In this document: in pieces, positions 57,345 to 64,000 of the stretch
Layout: every line of letters starts with the position of its first letter
Numbering within the stretch: position 1 is the first letter of the stretch
Assembly: GCF_015706575.1 (NCBI RefSeq)
Contig: NW_024037064.1
Coordinates: 8,161,606-8,225,605, forward strand
Origin: Patiria miniata
Lineage: Eukaryota > Echinodermata > Asteroidea > Valvatida > Asterinidae
Reading direction: 5' to 3'
DNA length: 64,000 bases
Notes under the pieces: model-generated
Seen by the model: only the letters and a program-made list of their open reading frames with translations
What the model was told of the DNA's origin: nothing
The model's database searches: none
Made by a program: the position numbers and the translations under genes

Positions 57345-58506
57345 GGGAGCGTCTCATAAGTTGGAACGCTCGGAACGTTCTCATTGGAACGGCGTGTTCC
57401 CAAACTGGAACGCTCCGGCGTTCCACTGGGAACACGGGACCGTTCCGTTTGGAACGGCGAAATCCCTTTGCGAGAACGGTCCAGCGGAACGGTCGGGCAC
57501 ACGCGTTCTGTTGCGCGTTCCAGCGGAACGTTCCCAGCAAATCGCGTATACCATGGCCCAGTTTCGAATATTAGCCCATTTTGCGTCAGGAAAAATGGCG
57601 TCGCGATCTCCGGCAAACCGTGCGTCACTGAACTGTAGGTTTTGCCTGTTTTTGAGGATTTATATGTAATATTTGGACGTGATTGTGAAATTTCTGTGAT
57701 GGTTTGGGTAAAAAGTTCGTCACAAGGTACGAGTGAGCGTTAATGCGGATGGAATCTTGGTAAATCTAATGATGTAAATATCGTTTCTGTGGTGAAATGT
57801 CGGTAGCCCCGAACCTACCATCACATGCATAATCGATTACGAACCGCAGTGGCTATTGTTACGGCAGATGTGAAGTTCGTCGGTGAAATTTCGCCCTGAA
57901 CTTTTACATGGCTACGGTGATTGTGTTTTCTCGTTTACAATTGATACAGGGCCCATGTTTGTAGAATGCATGCAAGGACAAAAATTGTCTTGAACACTAC
58001 GTGATAGTTACTGAAATTACCCGACAAAAATAGCGTAGAAGGAGTGAGGGATTTTGAATTAAAAACAAATCATTTCCAAACAATTATAGTCTTCATCTCG
58101 AAAACAGCCCAGCTGATAAAATGTACTTGAGGGCCTGAATGTTTTGGCATGGTACTATGCTATGCTTTTACGAAATAAAAAAAGGATAAAAGCGGAGCTT
58201 ACTATTGACGATATAATTTTTGTCAGACAAAATCTGCGTTTGAGCATAAACTCTGACTCCAGGTCCTGCTGCACGGACGTACTCACGTACGTATACCCAA
58301 GCGCGAATACCCATCTGTGGAGCGTTCCGCCGGGAACACAGTGTTCCCTCCCCGTTCCAGCTGGACCGCAGATCGGTGCGTTCCATTCATTGCGTGGAAC
58401 GCACCCGCGTTCCATTGGGAATGCGGCACGTTCCCATTGGAACGCCTGGCGTTCCTACGGAACGTTCCATTGGACCGCGAACGTTCCCGACTTATGAGAC
58501 GCTCCC
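57345..58506. mobile_element. Non-autonomous PIF/Harbinger-type element with GGAACG arrays
   Basis: GGGAGCGTCTCATAAGT at the left end is exactly inverted at the right end, flanked by TAA (57342-57344 and 58507-58509). Both subterminal 200-bp regions are packed with GGAACG/CGTTCC hexamers in both orientations. The 600-bp centre is AT-rich and non-coding. Confidence 0.85.
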
Positions 58507-58554
58507 TAACCAGTCTGATTTTCTTCCCAGTTGGCTTGTGCGCCCATATGCATT

Positions 58555-60160
58555 TTTGGGTAAACTCTTGAAACATGCCGTCCATAATACATGTATAAGC
58601 CACGCCGTGTTCATTATAGTATAAGCTTTTCCGGTCACTTTTATTTAACAGCCAAATTGATGAAGATTCGCCGATTTTCGCACAAGTTTGAATGTACATT
58701 CAGATCAACTTTTAGCTATCTGAAAAGATCGTAAAAGTTAGTGATCTCACTTTTCAAGGTTGCTATTTGAAAATGTGTTCTATGCAAGTAAAATCAATTC
58801 GCTATTAGGCAAGCATTTGTGAAATCTACGCAAAGGAATTCGAAAAAAGTGACAAAATCGAAACTAAGAAATGACAGGCACACCGAATGCATGAAGCAAA
58901 ATCATAAACAAAAAGCAGCCACAAAATGGCTGACTGGCCAAGAAGAGAGTTGTATCCCCACCATTCCAAAATAATGACAAAATGGACGCTAGAATTGACA
59001 GACACACCGAATGCACGAAGTAAAATCATAATAACAGTAGCCAGTAGTTTGATTGCCACAAAAAAGTCGTATCGATTGCTTCTTATTTGTCTTCTAAACA
59101 TCAAAATAAAGAAATCAGATGTTACTGAAAGGAACTTCCAAACTGTTTTAGATAAAATGGATTGAGACAATGTTAAACAGAAATAAGAAAATCAACACTG
59201 CAATTAACGAGAGAAGATAATTAAAGAGCACAATAATTAAGGTGATATGTACTTGAATGACATGACTTTAACAGGTATATATACAGCATGTAAACGTCTG
59301 AACTGAAAGAAGAAAAATGAACACCCGAATTTTAGTGCAGACCACAAGAACGACAGCAAGGGACTAATTGGCTTCATATGGACTACTATCAACAGGAATG
59401 AATTCTATTTTTGCTAAGCTGAGCGGGATATCTTTACAACTGTCATATAGTGACGCTATGTTTTCTTACTTTTAATCAAGTTTACGACAAAATTCAAAAA
59501 CAAAATACGATGTTAACAACTTTCTGCTTTCGCGGAAATGTGTTCAAAAATTAGAATATCTTACCTTGTGCATGTAGTTTATTTTCAGTAGTCCTATGGA
59601 GTCTTAAATGTCTCACGTTTGGGCCCAAAAATTCCAGACTTAAGAGTATTCCAACGTGACCCAAATTAGAAGTGATCGAATGAGGTGGTATATCACGCGA
59701 TTATGACGCACGTCTAATTATCTAGATTTGGTGTTGATAAAAGTAATGAAGTGGTTTGTTTGTGACTGCAAATTGTTTATTCGGCCACACCAGCTGTTCA
59801 CTTAAAATGAAACTTTGACCCGAAATTTCTGGAAGCCTAATCAACCTCGATTTTTTACACACTTATGTGCAGATATGTACGTATCTCCCGCCAATGGTAA
59901 ATATCCCGCGTACAGGTTCCTTTGTGTGTTTGCGTTAATACTTTGAATATTACCTCCTATCTCTGATTAGGGGGGGGGGGGGGGCTAAATTAATTGTCAA
60001 ATAATAAACAAGCAACAAGCAATAAAAAAACTTTTTTATAAAAAAATATGTTCTCGCACAATTTCAGAAGTGCAGGATTTCTCCATGCTTCAAACTGCAT
60101 GTCTCCAAACATGGCGCAGCCCCTTAAGTGGTGTTTTTCCCTATTGGCCAAGGGAAGAAC
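58555..60160. repeat. Long repeat unit, copy alpha
   Basis: It matches 61970-63670 along its length (ATGTA(T/C)AAGCCACGCC at the start; TGACTGGCCAAGAAGAGAGT; GAACTTCCAAACTG; AATTAAGGTGATAT; GGATATCTTTACAACTGTCA; AGGATTTCTCCATGCTT). No coding content recognised. Confidence 0.85.
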
Positions 60161-61035
60161 TTTCAACTCAAATATGTTCAATCATAAAGCAAGATTTGTG
60201 ACCAATTTCCGGATTCTACCAACGGGACGCATCAAGAATATTGCAACCTCTTTAAATGTTGGTATAATCTTGGGAAATGAAGATCTACAGCAATATCCTA
60301 TGGGTTTTGCCTTTGGAAATCATGAAGGATAAAAAAAAACCAAAAAACCGAAAATGTCAAATTGGTATTGCTTACAAAATTGGCTTACAATCAGCGTTCA
60401 AGTGGTTTGTTTATGACGAAGTTGTAATTACTCAGTACGCACTGTGTGATAAAAGACGGGCAAATTTGGTTCCAGCTATGACTTTATTTATTGAGTAGAT
60501 ATGCGGGGACTTTCCAGAGTTGATTGGAGCTTCAGTTTGGAGGCAAATTTTTAGCCCCTGAGTAATAATTAACATTCATAAATACCTCAGACAGTTTAGC
60601 CATTCCTATTGGTCGAGAGCCCGTCACGTGGCCGGTATTAAACGGATGATAAAGACATGGCTAGCTGGTCTTAAACACTTTTCCAGTGTCACAATAAAAT
60701 GTGGACTCCTAAAAATCCAGTGCCTCTTATCGTTTCATTGGTTGAACGTTCACAATCCTCACGTAGGCATGCGCAACACTACCAGGTAGTTAGAATTTTA
60801 TAGTTCTAAATTCAAAACGCAACGCGCCAGGTGCGTTCTGCGCGACATCGCGTAGAACATGATACGCGCGCGTCAATCTCCATAAAAGGGTTGTTTTCAT
60901 CTTACTCGCCAGCTGAACACTCCATTATTTTGCAGGAGGGATGTTTCAAAAAGCATAAAGTGAATTTGTTGAACAAAATCGGGATGTTTTGAACGAATTA
61001 TATGATTTTTTTTTACCGAAAAGGTATTTATGAAT
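60161..61035. other. No gene seen
   Basis: Unique sequence between the two long repeat copies. GC-rich words (CGCGCGACATCGCG-like) occur near 60820-60870. Confidence 0.4.
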
Positions 61036-61200
61036 GGGAATAAATATGTACTCCGTCGGTATTTATCACTCTGTTTAATACCACTTAGAGTCTGGGTGCT
61101 GATAATTACCCTCGCCTCCGGCTCGGGTAATTATCAGCACCCAGACTCTAAGTGGTATTAAACAGAGTGATAAAAACCTCCGGAGCACACATTTATTCCC
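61036..61200. repeat. 165-bp near-perfect palindrome (76-bp arms, 13-base loop)
   Basis: The left arm 61036-61111 and right arm 61125-61200 are inverted with 5 mismatches and no gaps; the inner 50 bp are perfect. Both ends read GGGAATAAAT inward. It is either a very short palindromic MITE or the source of a long hairpin RNA. Confidence 0.95.
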
Positions 61201-61969
61201 TTAATCGTACACTGGTTTTATACCTGCTGCAAGATGGTTGTTTTGTGGATATATGATGTCAGGCAATAGCTTAATCAAATCAAGTTTTGAGATTTGCCCT
61301 TTTTTTGAGCCAGTGTACATCACGTAATACACTGTAAGTTTTCAAAAGTAACTTCTAAGACTAGAGGCACTATGCGTTCGTATGGAGGCAAAAGCAAAGT
61401 TATGTGATTCTTTTCCCCGTGATATTTAAGTAACTTTTTTATCTGTTCCAATGAGGCATTTAAAGATAATATGAGTACCATCAAGAGCCTCCAATTTTTC
61501 CAGAAATTTAGACATCTTTCTGGATTCCATATCATCATACACACGTACAACGTTTGCCGATGGCATCCATGTTGAGTGTTAAAACTAGATGTTGGTATTG
61601 TCAGACTAAATAAAAGATAAATAAATTAAAAATTTGTATTGTCAGACCAATTAAGAGACAAATAAATTAGATGTTGGTATTGTCAGACTAATTTAAAGAG
61701 TAATACATTTTGTTGTTTTACTAATTAATTTTTCATGATTGACTAATAAAATTTCGAGCATTACCGTCCGAAGAAAAGTAAGTAAAACTAAACCGTTTTG
61801 AAAGACGAATTATTATTAGTAACCCGATCCCGATATAAAGCATGACCAGACATCAGACCATTACATATATTATTGTAATGTGCAAGATTGTAAATGACCA
61901 AAAGCCTGGGCGAAAAGGTTGCTCGTCGCCATGGGGACGAAGTTGGTGCCTCAATTTTTCCCAAACCGT

Positions 61970-63670
61970 CCGCAAAACATGTACAAGCCACGCCCTGATC
62001 ATTAAGTAAAGGTTATGCTGGCCACTTCAATAGATTTGGCAGCCAGATTTATGGCGATTTACCAGTTTTCGCACGATTTTGAATGAACGTTCAGATCAAC
62101 ATTAACTCAAAAGATCGTTCACTTTAAATATAAAGGCAAGCAATCTCACTTGTCAATGATGCTATTTTAAAATGAATTCATATTTAAAAATTCACATTGT
62201 GTTCTTTAAATTCGCCAGAGCTTCCAGTTGCGTCGATTTGCGTCAAATTCGCCGTTAAGCAAGCATTTGTGCAATGTAAGCAAAGGAATTCGAAATAGGC
62301 CCACAATATTCATTTGTTGTTAGAATTCAATAAAGTGGTCAACTTTTCAAGAACTGCTTCGCACAAGATTCTTCCACTCTCCGAATAACCGTGCATAGAG
62401 CAATGGTACAACCATTGACGTGCGTACACACCGAGAAGCTTGACACACACAAAACCGATGGCTGACTGGCCAAGAAGAGAGTTGCATCCCCACTATTCCA
62501 AAATAATGACCAAATGGATGCCAAGAATTGACAAACCCACCGAATGCATGAGGCAAAATCATAAAATTAGCCACAACATAGCCGTCTGGTTGCCACAAAA
62601 TAGTCGTATTGGTTGCTTCTTATTTCTCTTCGTCAAAATAAATAAATCAGATGTTACTGACAGGAACTTCCAAACTGGTTTAGATGAAGTGGATTTAGAC
62701 AATGTTAGACATAAATAAGAAAATCACTCTGCAATTAAAGGAAGAAGATAATTAAAGAGCAAATGAATTAAGGTGATATACTTGAATGACATGACTTCAA
62801 CTGGGATATATACATCATGTAAATGTTTGGACTGAAAAAAATTGAAAGCCTGAATTTTAGTGCAGACTGCAAGAACGACAGCAGGGGACTAATTGGCTTC
62901 ACATGAACCACTATCAAGATGAACGTGAATTCTATTTTTGCTAGGTTGGGCGGGATATCTTTACAACTGTCATATAGTGACCTTATGTTTTCTTACTTTA
63001 ATCAATTTTACGACAAAATTCAACAAGCTATCAGATGTTAACATTTTTCTGCTTTCGCGAAAATGTGTTTGAACATTTGAATATCGTTCCTTGTGTAGTT
63101 TATTTTCAGTATTCCTATGGAGTCTTAATTGTCTCGTGCTTGGGCCAAAAATTTCAGACATAGGAATATTCCAACGTGACCCATATCAAATTAGAAGTGA
63201 TCGAATGAGGTGGTATATCACGCGATTATGACGCACGTCTAATTATCTAGATTTGGTGGTGAAAATAACAATTAAGTGGTTTGTTTGTAAATTCAAATTG
63301 TTTATTCGGCCACACCAGCTGTTCACTTAAAATGAAACTTTGACCCGAAATTTCTGGAAGCCTAATCAACCTCGATTTTTTACACACATATGTGCAGATA
63401 TGTACGTATCTCCCGCCAATGGTAAATATCTCGCGTACAGGTTCCTTTGTGTGTTTGCGTTAATACTTTGAATATTACCTCCTATCTTGGATTGGGGGGG
63501 GGGGGGCTAAATTATTGTTGAATAATAAACAAGCAACAAGTAATAAAAAAAACATTTTTATAACAAAAATATGTTCTTGCACTATTTCAGGAGTGTAGGA
63601 TTTCTCCATGCTTCCAACTGCATGTCTCCAAACATGGCATGGCCCCTAAAGTGGTGTTTTTTCGCCTATC
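61970..63670. repeat. Long repeat unit, copy beta
   Basis: Counterpart of 58555-60160, about 85-90 percent alike by eye, with small gaps. Confidence 0.85.
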
Positions 63671-63804
63671 CGCTCCGTTTACACGTACCCCCTCACCGGC
63701 AAAGGAAGTACATTTCGAGGTGACCGACCGACGCCATCTTGCCTGACTGCAATTAATTTTCCGCAAAGCGCGGTCACTGCGTTTACATAGTACAAATCCC
63801 CTGG

Positions 63805-64000
63805 TGCATGTGCGTCACACACAATGGTGCAAAAGCAGCCACAAAATAGCCATATTGATTGCTTAATTCCTTTGCGCATCAAAATAAAGAAATCAGATGT
63901 TACTGAAAGGAACTTCACGTTGATAGAGAAAATGTTAGACGTCAATAAAAAAAAAATCAACATTAAGTTGAGACCATAAAAGCAAAAGGATTCAGGTGAT
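63805..64000. repeat. Long repeat unit, start of a further partial copy
   Basis: GCAAAAGCAGCCACAAAAT, CATCAAAATAAAGAAATCAG and GTTACTGAAAGGAACTTC match 58905-59140. It continues to the window edge. Confidence 0.65.

Noticed and set aside
57295..58570. Several overlapping frames of 80-138 codons around 57.3-57.7 and 58.2-58.7 kb
   Set aside because: Open only because the GGAACG-rich element lacks stops; their translations are repetitive and follow the element, not a gene.

Overview
The window is animal nuclear DNA: AT-rich, intron-rich, GT-AG spliced and crowded with decayed transposons. The protein families seen (an intronless rhodopsin-class GPCR, UNC5/PIDD-type ZU5-UPA-Death proteins, NHL-type beta-propellers) and the mix of elements (CR1/L2-like and RTE-like LINEs, mariner-type and PIF/Harbinger-type MITEs) fit a marine invertebrate deuterostome, with an echinoderm my first guess. 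That assignment is inference.

Layout. 0-4 kb: repeats and one intact GPCR gene on the minus strand (2912-3802). 4-16 kb: no convincing genes; MITEs, short satellites and G/C runs. 16.5-26.8 kb: the best gene, on the minus strand, with seven exons that all join in phase 0: ZU5-UPA, ZU5-UPA, Death domain (766 codons visible, 5' end not found). 27.4-30.1 kb: fossil LINE fragments, minus strand. 28.7-34.15 kb and 41.5-47.3 kb: two copies of a segmental duplication. Each carries a complete six-bladed NHL-like propeller on two exons plus short linker exons, all joining in phase 1, minus strand. Between the copies lie a 67-bp minisatellite of about 45 units (34.5-37.6 kb) and a broken LINE on the plus strand (38.4-41.2 kb). 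47.3-64 kb: no convincing genes except one more linker exon (47904-48002); inverted-repeat elements, a long hairpin and a repeated block with about 3.5 kb spacing.

How it may work. UNC5, PIDD and ankyrin proteins use ZU5-UPA modules as a conformational or autoproteolytic switch ahead of a Death domain that recruits signalling partners. Here the switch module is duplicated head to tail, and only the second module keeps an HF-(nucleophile)-like site (HFC). The propeller cassettes upstream on the same strand could be the recognition part of the same or a neighbouring gene. Their last 77 codons differ by 19 amino-acid replacements but only 2 silent changes, while the first part of the exon and the introns are nearly identical, which is the pattern of a surface under diversifying selection. 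Whether propeller and ZU5 exons are in one transcript cannot be decided from the sequence, because the last visible propeller-side exon ends in phase 1 and the first ZU5 exon starts in phase 0, so at least one exon is missing. A propeller-(ZU5-UPA)2-Death protein is therefore a hypothesis.
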